NCBI GenBank assembly: GCA_964490705.1
Contig: CAZBCG010000003.1
Coordinates: 1-64,000 of the forward strand
Direction of reading: 5' to 3'
Source: Fodinibius sp964490705
GTDB lineage: Bacteria; Bacteroidota; Rhodothermia; Balneolales; Balneolaceae
Length of the DNA: 64,000 nucleotides
A program made the translations under genes and the position numbers. Shown here piece after piece: positions 17,379 through 25,996 of the stretch. Within the stretch, counting starts at the first letter, position 1. Every line of letters begins with the position of its first letter. The notes below the pieces were generated by a model, which saw only the letters and a program-made list of their open reading frames with translations, was not told where the DNA came from and did no database searches.

Positions 17379-17948
17379 TTAGTTTTCTTCGCTTTCGGAT
17401 AGTTCACGGTTTAACCAGGCGCGGGCCATTCTCCAGTCGCGGCTTACAGTCGCTGTGGAAATGTCAAGAGCTTTGGCGGTCTCCTCGAGTGTTAATCCCC
17501 CGAAAAACCGGCATTCCACCACCCGCATTTGTCGTTCGTCTATTTCAGCGAGCCGCTCCAGGGCCTGATGGATTGACAATACCTCATGTAAATTTACTTC
17601 GGTCGAGAGATCCTGTTCCCCCAGTGTCACACGCTGTCGATCTCCTCCCCGCTTTTGTGCCTTTTTCTTGACGGCGTAATCCACAAGAATATTTCGCATG
17701 ACCTGTGAAGCAATGCCGAAAAAATGAGCGCGGTTTTCCCAGTCGATGCGATTGAATTGCACCATTTTAAGATATGCTTCGTGGACCAGATCGGTGGTGT
17801 TTAGGGTATGATCCGATCGTTCTCCCAGCAGCCGGTAGTGGGCCATTTCCCTCATGTTTTTATATACCAAGGGCATCAGCTTATCAAGGGCTTCTTGATC
17901 TCCCGACGAATGAGCTTTAAGCAGTTTTGTGATTTTGACCGTATCCAT
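17379..17948 (-). CDS. ECF-subfamily RNA polymerase sigma factor
   Basis: The 189 residues carry sigma region 2 (DLVHEAYLKMVQFNRIDWENRAHFFGIASQVMRNILVDYA) and region 4 (RQMRVVECRFFGGLTLEETAKALDISTATVSRDWRMARAWL). The YAVKKKAQKRGG linker is typical of the sigma group often paired with Ser/Thr kinases. No anti-sigma gene is adjacent; the kinase six bases downstream probably takes that role. A promoter-like element that recurs upstream of the 20692 gene lies in the divergent gap at 18036-18071 and might be its target. Confidence 0.9.
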   Translation of the reverse strand: MDTVKITKLLKAHSSGDQEALDKLMPLVYKNMREMAHYRLLGERSDHTLNTTDLVHEAYLKMVQFNRIDWENRAHFFGIASQVMRNILVDYAVKKKAQKRGGDRQRVTLGEQDLSTEVNLHEVLSIHQALERLAEIDERQMRVVECRFFGGLTLEETAKALDISTATVSRDWRMARAWLNRELSESEEN

Positions 17949-18035
17949 GGCCTCACTGTTTTAGCGGCATTCGTTTATGAGATTATTCCCTTTCTAGGTC
18001 ATAATCTCGTTGAAATTGGGTTCATCCCACCCAAT

Positions 18036-18071
18036 ATGATGGAGTCCATCCGATTTTTCGGCTTTATATAA
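18036..18071 (+). promoter_or_regulatory. 36-bp promoter-like element, copy 1
   Basis: Blocks ATGATGGAGT and TTTTCGGCTTTATATAA are separated by nine bases. The arrangement recurs at 20582-20617 with 28 of 36 positions identical and the same spacing. GAGT to TATATAA is 19 bases, as for a -35/-10 pair. It reads toward the small secreted protein at 18187. Confidence 0.55.
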
Positions 18072-18186
18072 ATGGAAGGAGCTCCATTTGGATTAACCCC
18101 ATAATTCTAAACAAACAAAAGTATCCTACAAATACTAACAGAATAATTTTTATAAAATCAGAAAAAAAGATAAAAGGAGGATTACT

Positions 18187-18681
18187 ATGAATATTTCCAA
18201 AAGTTTACTTCTGACGTTGTTTGTCATATCTATGGCATTTTTTGGATTTGAGGCAGAACGTAATGCTGAGGTCGATCGCGATGAAATAGACCGTCCCGAT
18301 CGGGCAGAGGTTGAAACTTCAGCAAAAACTGTTACCGGTGAGTTATCGGGATTTGATTGTGCCGTAGTCGGGGTACTTTGTCCCACCACGCATCGCGGTG
18401 CTGATTACACAACCGGTGTGTTTACGGAAGAGGAACAATTTTACTTTATCGTCAATATTCCCCAGAGTTTCCTTCAACAGTATTTTCGTCAAGCTGTAGA
18501 AGTGGAAGGAGAAGTTTATGATGGTTACGAGCACGCCGTTGAACCGGAAACTATTCACTTGGTCGACGAGGGAGAGCGCAGACTGGTTTATAAATCAGGC
18601 TATTTTATTGATGAGGATGGGAACCGGGCCACTTTTCAGGATGGAGTTTTTGAAAATGGTAAATGGAAAGTACAGCAGTGA
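18187..18681 (+). CDS. Small secreted protein of unknown function
   Basis: This 164-residue protein has a signal peptide (KSLLLTLFVISMAFFGFEA). An acidic linker follows, then a domain from about residue 48 beginning TVTGELSGFDCAVVGVLCPTTHRGAD with two Cys and a His that could form a disulfide or metal site. The C-terminus is a strand-rich segment (GYFIDEDGNRATFQDGVFENGKW). A strong ribosome site (AAGGAGG) precedes the ATG. I recognise no family. It is the first gene downstream of the shared promoter element and diverges from the ECF sigma/kinase pair, so co-regulation is possible. Confidence 0.75.
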   Translation: MNISKSLLLTLFVISMAFFGFEAERNAEVDRDEIDRPDRAEVETSAKTVTGELSGFDCAVVGVLCPTTHRGADYTTGVFTEEEQFYFIVNIPQSFLQQYFRQAVEVEGEVYDGYEHAVEPETIHLVDEGERRLVYKSGYFIDEDGNRATFQDGVFENGKWKVQQ

Positions 18682-18755
18682 AATTCTAAAATTTATCGTA
18701 CATTCATTTTATGAGATGTTGAGTTAAGTCAAATAAAATCAAGCAGGTATCCAAA

Positions 18756-20360
18756 ATGAACAGGCTTATCTTTTTATCACTTTGTAGTGTAGCGTTATTG
18801 CTGCTTGTGCCTAATCAGGAGGTGAATGCACAACAGTATGAGTATGGTAAAGTTGATTTTGGCGTTTCGTGCACTGAAACCGTTCAGCCCGCTTTTAATC
18901 GTGCCGTGGCCATGTTGCATAACATGATGTATGAAACGGCACGGAACGATTTCGAAGAGATCACCAAAACAGATCCCAATTGTGCAATGGCTTACTGGGG
19001 AATGGCAACTACCTTGTTCCAGCCGTTGTGGGGGACGCGTCCCAGTGAAGAGGATCTGCAACGGGGTTGGAAATTGATCAACAAGGCTCGGGAGCTCGTC
19101 GATTCTGACCGGGAAGAATATCTGGTCGAATCTACCGCAGCATTTTTCCGGGAACCGGAAACGGCGGCGTTCTGGACGCGTATCCAGCGCTGGGCTGATG
19201 CTGTGGAGGTTGCTTACGAAGCATATCCCGATGATGCGGATATTGCAGCATTATATGGATTGTCGCGCTTGGCTATTGCCCAGACGGCCGAGGACAGAGC
19301 CCCGCTTCATGATGAAGCGGAGGAAGTTCTTCGCGAGATTTATGAGCAAAGGTCCACGCATCCGGGGGCCATTCACTACAGCATTCATGCCACGGACGTT
19401 GACGGCCGGGCCGAAAATGCCCTGGATATGGTAGCGGCCTATGGCAAGATCGCACCGGATGTTCCGCATGCCCTGCACATGCCAACGCATATCTATGTGC
19501 GATTGGGTGATTGGAATGAGGTGATCAGCTGGAATAAGAAGTCCGCCGAAGCCGCACTCAATCATCCGGTCAACAGTGCTACTTCCCATCATTACGTACA
19601 CGCGATAGATTATCTGATTTATGCTTATTTGCAGCTGGGTGAGGATGATAAAATTGAACCTCTCTTAGAAGAAGTCCGGGCAAAGGAACCCTATCAGCCA
19701 TCAACGGTAAGTACATTCCATATGGCTGCGATACAGGCACGGTTGGCTGTGGAAAATCGAGACTGGAAAAAAGCTATTACACTCGAGCCGCGCACTCCGG
19801 ATTATCTGCCGTGGGATGCATTTCCATGGGCGGAGGGATTGACTTGGCTGGCACGAGGACTGGGAGCAGTACATACCGGTGATATAAAAGCTGCCAGTGA
19901 GGCTGAACAAAAGCTGAAAGAACTCCGAGACGGGGCAAAGGCTAATGGAGCCGAGGATATGGCAACGTACATCGAAATTGATCGCCGGATACTTGCCGGT
20001 CAAATAGCACAGGCAAAAGGGAATAGCGAAAAAGCGGTGGAGCTGACAAAATCTGCCGCTGAGCTCGAATCCAGCGTAGAAAAACATCCGGTAACTCCCG
20101 GAGCGCTGCTGCCGCCCAACGAAGCACTCGGCGATCTGCTAATGGAGCTCGATCGTCCCGCCGAGGCGCTGGAAGCTTATGAGTCCTCGAATGCCACCTG
20201 GCCCGAACGCTATAACACATTATTGGGTGCTGCCCGTGCGGCCAAAGCTGCCAACGATATGCCGGCGGCGCAAAACTACTACAAAAAACTTTTGGCCAAT
20301 GTCGGGAACTCGGATCGAGCTGCTGTCAATGAAGCGGAAGATTTTATTGCCAAACAGTGA
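18756..20360 (+). CDS. Secreted tetratricopeptide-repeat protein
   Basis: The 534 residues begin with a signal peptide (MNRLIFLSLCSVALLLLVPNQEVNAQ). TPR-like helices follow: AFNRAVAMLHNMMYETARNDFEEI, AMAYWGMATTLFQPLWG, and a conserved centre with HYSIHATD and MPTHIYVRLGDW. Further TPRs end near residue 530. Such proteins are widespread in Bacteroidota, with no defined reaction. The 74-base gap after the preceding secreted protein has no terminator, so they may share a transcript. The His-containing motifs are conserved-looking but their role is unknown. Confidence 0.8.
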   Translation: MNRLIFLSLCSVALLLLVPNQEVNAQQYEYGKVDFGVSCTETVQPAFNRAVAMLHNMMYETARNDFEEITKTDPNCAMAYWGMATTLFQPLWGTRPSEEDLQRGWKLINKARELVDSDREEYLVESTAAFFREPETAAFWTRIQRWADAVEVAYEAYPDDADIAALYGLSRLAIAQTAEDRAPLHDEAEEVLREIYEQRSTHPGAIHYSIHATDVDGRAENALDMVAAYGKIAPDVPHALHMPTHIYVRLGDWNEVISWNKKSAEAALNHPVNSATSHHYVHAIDYLIYAYLQLGEDDKIEPLLEEVRAKEPYQPSTVSTFHMAAIQARLAVENRDWKKAITLEPRTPDYLPWDAFPWAEGLTWLARGLGAVHTGDIKAASEAEQKLKELRDGAKANGAEDMATYIEIDRRILAGQIAQAKGNSEKAVELTKSAAELESSVEKHPVTPGALLPPNEALGDLLMELDRPAEALEAYESSNATWPERYNTLLGAARAAKAANDMPAAQNYYKKLLANVGNSDRAAVNEAEDFIAKQ

Positions 20361-20412
20361 GAAAGGAATGTCTTTTTAATTATAGGGCGCTTTGAAAAAC
20401 TATAACTCCCAA

Positions 20413-20523
20413 TTGTCATCTCGATCCCGACAGCCGTCGGGAGAGAGAGCTTTGTTTCCCTCATTTTCCTGTTACGAGAAAACATAGATTTCTCATTTCG
20501 TTTCACTCCATTCGAAATGACAA
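20413..20523. repeat. Interspersed palindromic element, family R1 (copy 2, longest)
   Basis: It starts TTGTCATCTCGATCC and ends TTCGAAATGACAA. A small extra hairpin (CCCGACAGCCGTCGGG) and an insertion near GTTACGAGAAAACATAG make it longer than the other copies (about 70-75 bases). It lies between the TPR gene and the mddA-like gene. Confidence 0.78.
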
Positions 20524-20581
20524 AGGTTTTTTCAAAGTGTTCTTTATGATCTTATTGGCTCCAGATTAAAAAATAGTAAGA

Positions 20582-20617
20582 ATGATAGAGTTTGCCGGGA
20601 TTTTCGGCTTTATATAA
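20582..20617 (+). promoter_or_regulatory. 36-bp promoter-like element, copy 2
   Basis: Same two blocks as at 18036 (ATGATAGAGT and TTTTCGGCTTTATATAA) with identical spacing, ending 75 bases before the ATG at 20692. The conserved 17-base second block is exact in both copies. Confidence 0.55.
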
Positions 20618-20691
20618 TGTAGGGTATGTCAGGAAACCCTGTAGCTGTTGAAATTTTCATTTAAATAAATTAAAAACAGAGGTGAATGACC

Positions 20692-21429
20692 ATGATTGGA
20701 CGTATTCTTTCTTTCGTCTACGGGATCGTAGCCTATATCATCTTCTTGGGTTCTTTTCTCTACGCCATTGCTTTCGTCGGTGATTTTTGGGTACCCATAA
20801 CGATAAACACCGGCCCCGAGGCCGAAAATTTGCTGCAGGCCTTGTTGATCAACGCCGGATTACTCGGACTATTTGCCGTCCAGCACTCGGTGATGGCTCG
20901 AGACGGATTCAAAAAATGGTGGACGAATGTTGTTCCCAAACACATTGAGCGGAGTACGTATGTGTTGCTCAGCAGCCTGATTTTAATCCTGCTTTTCTGG
21001 CAGTGGCGTCCTATGCCGGATGTAATATGGAGTGTAGAATCCGGAGTTTGGAGTACGATTTTAATAGGATTGTTTTGGCTGGGCTGGGGAATTGCACTGC
21101 TCTCCACTTGTATGATCAATCATTTCGATCTTTTTGGATTGCGACAGGTGTATCTGCATCTGAAAGATAAAGAGATAACCCCGATTGAGTTTAAAGAGCC
21201 CGGTCTTTACAAATATGTGCGACACCCGCTTTATCTTGGTTTTATCATGGCATTTTGGGCAACGCCGTATATGACGCTCGGCCATCTGGTGTTTGCAATC
21301 GCAACCACCGGGTATATCTTTATTGGAATATGGTTCGAGGAGCGGGATCTGATCCGGTATCACGGAGAAAAGTACAAAGAATATCGCGATCGGGTACGAA
21401 TGCTTATCCCGATACCCAAAAGGGATTAA
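20692..21429 (+). CDS. MddA-like methanethiol S-methyltransferase (isoprenylcysteine methyltransferase fold)
   Basis: The 245-residue integral membrane protein has about five hydrophobic segments and a C-terminal SAM-binding signature of the NnrU/ICMT group (YKYVRHPLYLGF, then FEERDLIRYHGEKYKEYRDRV). The N-terminal block LLGLFAVQHSVMARDGFKKWW and the overall length fit MddA, which methylates methanethiol to dimethyl sulfide. Related membrane methyltransferases remain possible. I chose ATG 20692 because GAGGTG lies seven bases upstream; an ATG six bases earlier leaves too little spacing. The OsmC gene starts 29 bases after its stop. Confidence 0.75.
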   Translation: MIGRILSFVYGIVAYIIFLGSFLYAIAFVGDFWVPITINTGPEAENLLQALLINAGLLGLFAVQHSVMARDGFKKWWTNVVPKHIERSTYVLLSSLILILLFWQWRPMPDVIWSVESGVWSTILIGLFWLGWGIALLSTCMINHFDLFGLRQVYLHLKDKEITPIEFKEPGLYKYVRHPLYLGFIMAFWATPYMTLGHLVFAIATTGYIFIGIWFEERDLIRYHGEKYKEYRDRVRMLIPIPKRD

Positions 21430-21458
21430 CAGATTAATCAAATAGAAAATTTACCATT

Positions 21459-21986
21459 ATGGCTGATCCGCAAACGATTAAAGAAGCGTTCGAGCGAAAC
21501 CAGCAGGCACTGAAACTTCGTCCGTCGAAAGCAAAGAGCACGGCTACAACCAAAGTGCACTTGTCTGACGGAACGACCTGCGAAGTGGAGCACAAGCACT
21601 GGAAATTCAAAGTCGATATCGGGGAATCTGAAGGCGGTAATGATGCCGGACCGGGTCCCGGTATTTTGGAACGCGGGGCGCTGGGCAGTTGCCTGGCGAT
21701 CGCTTACTCGCAGCGCGCTGCCGTGCTGGGCATTCCCATCGACAGATTGGAGATTGATGTGGAATCCGATTTTGATGCCCGGGGCATGCTCTATCTCAAC
21801 GACGATCCTCCCGGATTCGACAGACTTCGATACAAAGTGTATATCGAAAGTCCGGCATCCGAAGATGAGATTGTGCAACTTATCGACGATGCCGACGACC
21901 ACAGTCCGGTGCTCGATGATTTCCGTCGGGCCATACCGGTTGAACGTGAATTGACTATCAAATCAACAGAGCAGGAGGCATCATGA
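21459..21986 (+). CDS. OsmC-family protein
   Basis: The 175 residues match the OsmC fold: the central helix GALGSCLAIAYSQRAAVLGIPIDRLEIDVE holds the usual first Cys. OsmC/Ohr peroxidases need a second Cys, normally in a CP motif of the second long helix. Here the equivalent block reads DDHSPVLDDF, with Ser in place of Cys. Classic peroxidase activity is therefore doubtful. The stop overlaps the methyltransferase start by 4 bp. Regulation probably follows the promoter before 20692. Confidence 0.85.
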   Translation: MADPQTIKEAFERNQQALKLRPSKAKSTATTKVHLSDGTTCEVEHKHWKFKVDIGESEGGNDAGPGPGILERGALGSCLAIAYSQRAAVLGIPIDRLEIDVESDFDARGMLYLNDDPPGFDRLRYKVYIESPASEDEIVQLIDDADDHSPVLDDFRRAIPVERELTIKSTEQEAS

Positions 21987-22798
21987 AACCCGAACTACAA
22001 CGAAGAGTACAGCGATACGGCTGGGATTATTCGTCACCATACTATGAAAAAGGATGGCAAAAACAGCTTTGGCCCGCCCAGGAGCGACTTCTGGAAGCTT
22101 CAAATTTGGAGCAAGGAGAAAAAGTGTTAGATATATCTTGCGGAACGGGACTGGTGACGTTTCCTATTGCCAAGGCCGTGGGAGAAAAAGGCAGTGTTAC
22201 TGGAATCGATCTTTCGGAAAAAATGATTGAAAAAGCATCTGAAGAAGCCGAAAATAGGGGGTATCCCAACATTTCATTTCAACATATGGATGCTGAAGAA
22301 CTTGATCTGCCGGATTCTTCGTTCGACATTGCCGTCAATTCACTCGGGCTTATGTATTATCCCGATCCCGATAAGGCGTTGCAGGAAATGTATGAGGTAG
22401 TGAAACCAGGGGGACGAGCTACGGCCTTGGTATGGGGTCACCGAAATGCCTGCGGATGGGCTGAGATATTTCCAATTGTAGATCGTAGAGTTCAGTCAGA
22501 TGTATGCCCACTATTTTTTCAGTTGGGAACGGGGCAAACGTTATCAAAAACATTTGAAAATGCGGGTTTTAATAAAGTGGAATCTGATCGCTTTAATGTG
22601 ACTTTGCGATACGAAACGGATGAGGAAGCCATCATCAGTGCTTTTCTCGGTGGAGCAGTAGCCATGGCCTATCGCAAGTTCGATGATCAAACCAAAGAAG
22701 AAGTTCATACTGAGTATATAGAGTCCATCAAACCTTATTGGAACGACACTGCATATGAGATTCCCGGTGAATTTGTGATTGTGAGGGGAAGGAAATAG
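21983..22798 (+). CDS. Class I SAM-dependent methyltransferase
   Basis: The 271-residue protein has motif I VLDISCGTGLVTFPIAKAVG, the acidic loop GIDLSEKMIEKA, and motif IV with post-motif LDLPDSSFDIAVNSLGLMYYPDPDKALQEMYEVVKPGG. This is the UbiE/methyltransferase-11 layout. The substrate cannot be told. It is translationally coupled to OsmC through a 4-bp overlap and may share a transcript with the MddA-like gene. It converges on the 2H phosphoesterase with an 18-base gap. Confidence 0.88.
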   Translation: MKPELQRRVQRYGWDYSSPYYEKGWQKQLWPAQERLLEASNLEQGEKVLDISCGTGLVTFPIAKAVGEKGSVTGIDLSEKMIEKASEEAENRGYPNISFQHMDAEELDLPDSSFDIAVNSLGLMYYPDPDKALQEMYEVVKPGGRATALVWGHRNACGWAEIFPIVDRRVQSDVCPLFFQLGTGQTLSKTFENAGFNKVESDRFNVTLRYETDEEAIISAFLGGAVAMAYRKFDDQTKEEVHTEYIESIKPYWNDTAYEIPGEFVIVRGRK

Positions 22799-22816
22799 CT
22801 GGATATAGAGAAATAG

Positions 22817-23359
22817 TTAACTGCCAAAATTAAACTCATAAAAGGGTTGCCACCGGTTATAATCATGCTTTAATAGATGGATACTCTGTACCTCGAAAGT
22901 ATAATCAAACGGACGATCTTTGAACTCTTTCCAGGCCCGGTCAAAATTATCAGGCGTTAAATCGCGATAGGCCACCGTCATGTGCGGAGTTAAACTTTCT
23001 TGGACTCTGGTGAACCCTATTTCGTTTTGGAGATACTCAATGAGATCAGCATGCAGTGATTTCATCGCGGAGGGGTCCTCAACGTCGATAAAGATGACAT
23101 CATCCCGAAAATGGTTGAAGCCCGATAGATTAACAGTAAAGCTATTTTGATCTTCAGCAAAAAAGATAAGGGGCGGTACAATCGTTTCCTCCATCTTTTC
23201 CGGCATTTTGAACGGTGGTTGTAGCGTAAAATGAGGTGGTTTGCCATAGGCTTCCTCACTGTCATATTTCTCAACAAACTCCTTTTTCACCTTTTGAACC
23301 TGCTGAGCAATATCATCAGGCGGTAAAATCGCGATAAAATATAGCCCCTCTTTTGCCAT
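22817..23359 (-). CDS. 2H phosphoesterase (LigT/2'-5' RNA ligase-like)
   Basis: The 180 residues contain the two HxT/S motifs of the 2H superfamily, HFTL (in GKPPHFTLQPPF) and HMTV (in LTPHMTVAYRDL), spaced about 80 residues apart. Members cleave 2',5' or cyclic phosphodiester bonds in RNA or nucleotides. The precise substrate is unknown. The gene starts ten bases beyond the stop of the subtilase on the same strand, so the subtilase may be co-transcribed upstream of it. Confidence 0.85.
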   Translation of the reverse strand: MAKEGLYFIAILPPDDIAQQVQKVKKEFVEKYDSEEAYGKPPHFTLQPPFKMPEKMEETIVPPLIFFAEDQNSFTVNLSGFNHFRDDVIFIDVEDPSAMKSLHADLIEYLQNEIGFTRVQESLTPHMTVAYRDLTPDNFDRAWKEFKDRPFDYTFEVQSIHLLKHDYNRWQPFYEFNFGS

Positions 23360-23368
23360 GACTTCTAA

Positions 23369-25075
23369 CTACTTTCTCATATTCTCTGCGGCTTGTAGCA
23401 CCTTATAGATGTTGACTAGCCCATCAGAAGCCGAAAGTTCCGGGAAAGTGATCTGCTCTGCTTCCTGGGGATTTCCTTCGTGCGGAAGCAACACCTGTTG
23501 ATTGGGATATTGGATGGTGTGCTTTAAAATCAGCTGACGAATCTCTTTCGGACTAAGTTCCGGATAGTACGCCATCACCAGCGCGGCCATTCCTGCTACT
23601 ACCGGTGAAGCCATGCTGGTTCCGCCTTGAAATTTATATTTGTTGTCCGGCATCGTGGAATAGATATCCACACCGGGAGCAAAGACATCCACACTTGCAT
23701 TGCCGTAATTACTGAAGCTGGCAATAAATTCCTCGTTCGGTTTCCACGAGCTGGCCCCGACGCTGATCCACAGCGAAGCCGTTGAATCGCTCAAAATTGA
23801 TTTATACGAATCGGTGGGATAACTTGGATTTTCATCAGTATTTTTTGCCTCATTGCCGGCCCCGTGAATCATCAGCACGCCGCTGGTATCGGCATGGAGA
23901 ATAGCCCGGCTTACAACCTCGCGGTGTGGAGAGTATCCCTTTCCGAAACTCATGTTGATGATATCGGCCCCGTTATCTACGGCATAGCGGATGGCATTGG
24001 CTACGTCTTTGTCGCGTTCGTCGCCATTGGGTACCGCGCGGATCGCCATAATTTTGGTATTGCTGGCAACACCATTAATGCCCATTCCATTGTCGCGAAC
24101 GGCAGCTACAATTCCTGCCACATGCGTCCCGTGACTGGGATCCGGCCCGGCGACGTCATTATTGCCGTAATATCGTTCGGTCTTGTCGGCGTAATCATCG
24201 CCTACAATCTGCCGGGTATGATAATCGGGATTGTAACCGTACTTGGCGAACTCATAGATCTGCTCTTTCTGATCGGCAATGAGCGTGGAATCGATATCGT
24301 TTTCCATCACATAGCTCATCACGTTTTTTGCAAAGTTGAGATCCTGGCTGGTGGGTTGCAGCTCTTGAATTTGCTCATAACTGTACGATGAGGTACCAAA
24401 ATGTCCCACTAAAATGTTGTTAGCTCGATTCATACTTTGTTCCAGCGAGCTGATATTGCTGTACTGCTGATCCAGATCTTTGATTTTCTTCTCATACTTC
24501 GATCGAATATCGCGATAACGGTTATATGTCTGCCGTTCTTTTTGAGTCAAAGAGGTCGTATCAGCGTCAGAAAATTGTTTTTTGAGATCGCGGTAGATGC
24601 GCGTGAGTTCAAAGGTATCGTGATTGACATTCTCTCCGTCTGCACCGCCAATAAAATTCCAGCCGTGGATATCATCTACATAGCCGTTGCCGTCGTCGTC
24701 TTGACCATTATCCGGGATTTCGTCAGTATTCGTCCAGATATTTTTGGCTAAGTCTTCGTGTTCGGTGTCTATGCCGCCGTCAATAACGGCTACAACTACC
24801 TCTTTTTTCGGGGATTTATTTGATAGTATGCTTTCGTATGCTCGCTTGCTGCTGATGCCTCGAAATTGCGTCTGCTCCTCATCCAGATGGTGCCAATTTT
24901 GAGGCGGTTCCAGCATCGTCGAAAAATCGACTGTCGGTTGGCTTTGCTCTTGTTGTGGGTCAGTCTCGGTTTGTTCGGATGTGTCAGACGCCGATGGCTG
25001 AGTAGCTTGTTCGGTGGTAGAACAAGCGTACAGTGTAATCATCAGGCAAAAGCAGATTAAAAACTGTTTAGTCAT
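23369..25075 (-). CDS. Lipoprotein subtilisin-family (S8) serine protease
   Basis: The 568 residues start with a lipoprotein signal (LMITLYAC, lipobox Cys18). The full catalytic triad is visible: Asp in VAVIDGGIDTEHEDL, His in DPSHGTHVAGIVAA and Ser in GGTSMASPVVAGMAAL. A roughly 150-residue charged insert sits between the Asp and His blocks and is probably helical. It should act in the periplasm or at the outer membrane. ATG 25075 is preferred over a TTG four codons upstream because it leaves a short signal-peptide n-region. An unknown secreted protein lies 38 bases upstream on the same strand. Confidence 0.9.
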   Translation of the reverse strand: MTKQFLICFCLMITLYACSTTEQATQPSASDTSEQTETDPQQEQSQPTVDFSTMLEPPQNWHHLDEEQTQFRGISSKRAYESILSNKSPKKEVVVAVIDGGIDTEHEDLAKNIWTNTDEIPDNGQDDDGNGYVDDIHGWNFIGGADGENVNHDTFELTRIYRDLKKQFSDADTTSLTQKERQTYNRYRDIRSKYEKKIKDLDQQYSNISSLEQSMNRANNILVGHFGTSSYSYEQIQELQPTSQDLNFAKNVMSYVMENDIDSTLIADQKEQIYEFAKYGYNPDYHTRQIVGDDYADKTERYYGNNDVAGPDPSHGTHVAGIVAAVRDNGMGINGVASNTKIMAIRAVPNGDERDKDVANAIRYAVDNGADIINMSFGKGYSPHREVVSRAILHADTSGVLMIHGAGNEAKNTDENPSYPTDSYKSILSDSTASLWISVGASSWKPNEEFIASFSNYGNASVDVFAPGVDIYSTMPDNKYKFQGGTSMASPVVAGMAALVMAYYPELSPKEIRQLILKHTIQYPNQQVLLPHEGNPQEAEQITFPELSASDGLVNIYKVLQAAENMRK

Positions 25076-25113
25076 GGCAAATTTCAAATCGTGTGAGATA
25101 ATATTGATTGCAA

Positions 25114-25938
25114 TTACAGGTTTCGTACCGATTTAAGGAAGCGATCGGCGGCAGATTGATAGGCCGCGTGAATCGATTTCGATATCGTACTGTTCAACCA
25201 GCGACCGGATTCTGTATTATAAAAGGAGGAGTAAGCACTGAGATTATCATTTTCTATTTCATAATACATCAGAAGAAATCGATCGTTAACTTCTTGCTCT
25301 ACTTGAGATTGCAACTGGCTCCGGAAATTATTGACAATACCGTTTAGCTGCATCTCGGAAAACGATTGCTGGGTATTGAATTCATCAAAAGCCGAAACAA
25401 TCGCCCGAAAAATGATGACCTTTGATTCAATCTCAGACTCGATTGCTGAAGTATTTTCTGCCAAGGATTGGATAATTTCTGTGCGTTCATCGGAGGGCGG
25501 CTGCTGTTCCAGCTCGTACTTGTGTACTATGCGTTGTCGAATGCCCTGCAGTGTATAATATTGTTTCTGAGCCTCGAGTACTGTTTTTGTGTTGGGCTGT
25601 TGGATCCATTGCAGGGTGGAATCGGCATACTGGGAATTTAGATTTTGCTGAAAAATTTCCTTCGCATCATTGACCAGCATCGGTTTAGAAAATGCCTCCA
25701 GAAATAGATCCATCATCTGTTCGTTTTGAGCATCGGGCAGCCCAAATGGATTTTGGACAAATTGTGAATGTAATTCCTCGGTTGTTTCCATCAGCTTTTG
25801 GGCGACCTGCATTTTGTCAAAAAGCTGTTCTGGAACATCGCCAACCGAATGTGATGAGCTTTCTTGAGCTGCTGTGCTAACTGGAGAAATAATAATTGTG
25901 TATAAAAAAAGGGATCCCAATAATACTTTGACGTTCAT
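25114..25938 (-). CDS. Secreted helical protein of unknown function
   Basis: From ATG 25938 (MNVKVLLGSLFLY) the product has 274 residues with a signal peptide cleaved near TAAQ. The rest is Gln/Glu-rich and predicted helical. The segment LNSQYADSTLQWIQQPNTKTVLEAQ and the closing SGRWLNSTISKSIHAAYQSA recall DUF2059-like periplasmic proteins, but I do not assign the family. The start 14 codons further upstream is a TTG and would put non-hydrophobic residues before the signal. It precedes the subtilase by 38 bases and may share its transcript. Confidence 0.7.
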   Translation of the reverse strand: MNVKVLLGSLFLYTIIISPVSTAAQESSSHSVGDVPEQLFDKMQVAQKLMETTEELHSQFVQNPFGLPDAQNEQMMDLFLEAFSKPMLVNDAKEIFQQNLNSQYADSTLQWIQQPNTKTVLEAQKQYYTLQGIRQRIVHKYELEQQPPSDERTEIIQSLAENTSAIESEIESKVIIFRAIVSAFDEFNTQQSFSEMQLNGIVNNFRSQLQSQVEQEVNDRFLLMYYEIENDNLSAYSSFYNTESGRWLNSTISKSIHAAYQSAADRFLKSVRNL

Positions 25939-25996
25939 AGTCATACATATCATATCTGCAGTTTCTGTTCCTAGGCTCAAGCTAAGGATTATTTAC

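Noticed and set aside
16323..17402. 359-codon rightward open frame
   Set aside because: Antisense to the kinase domain of the Ser/Thr kinase. The translation has no recognisable motif, and its length reflects the codon bias of the opposite strand.
23864..24391. 175-codon rightward open frame
   Set aside because: Antisense to the catalytic part of the subtilase; no independent evidence.
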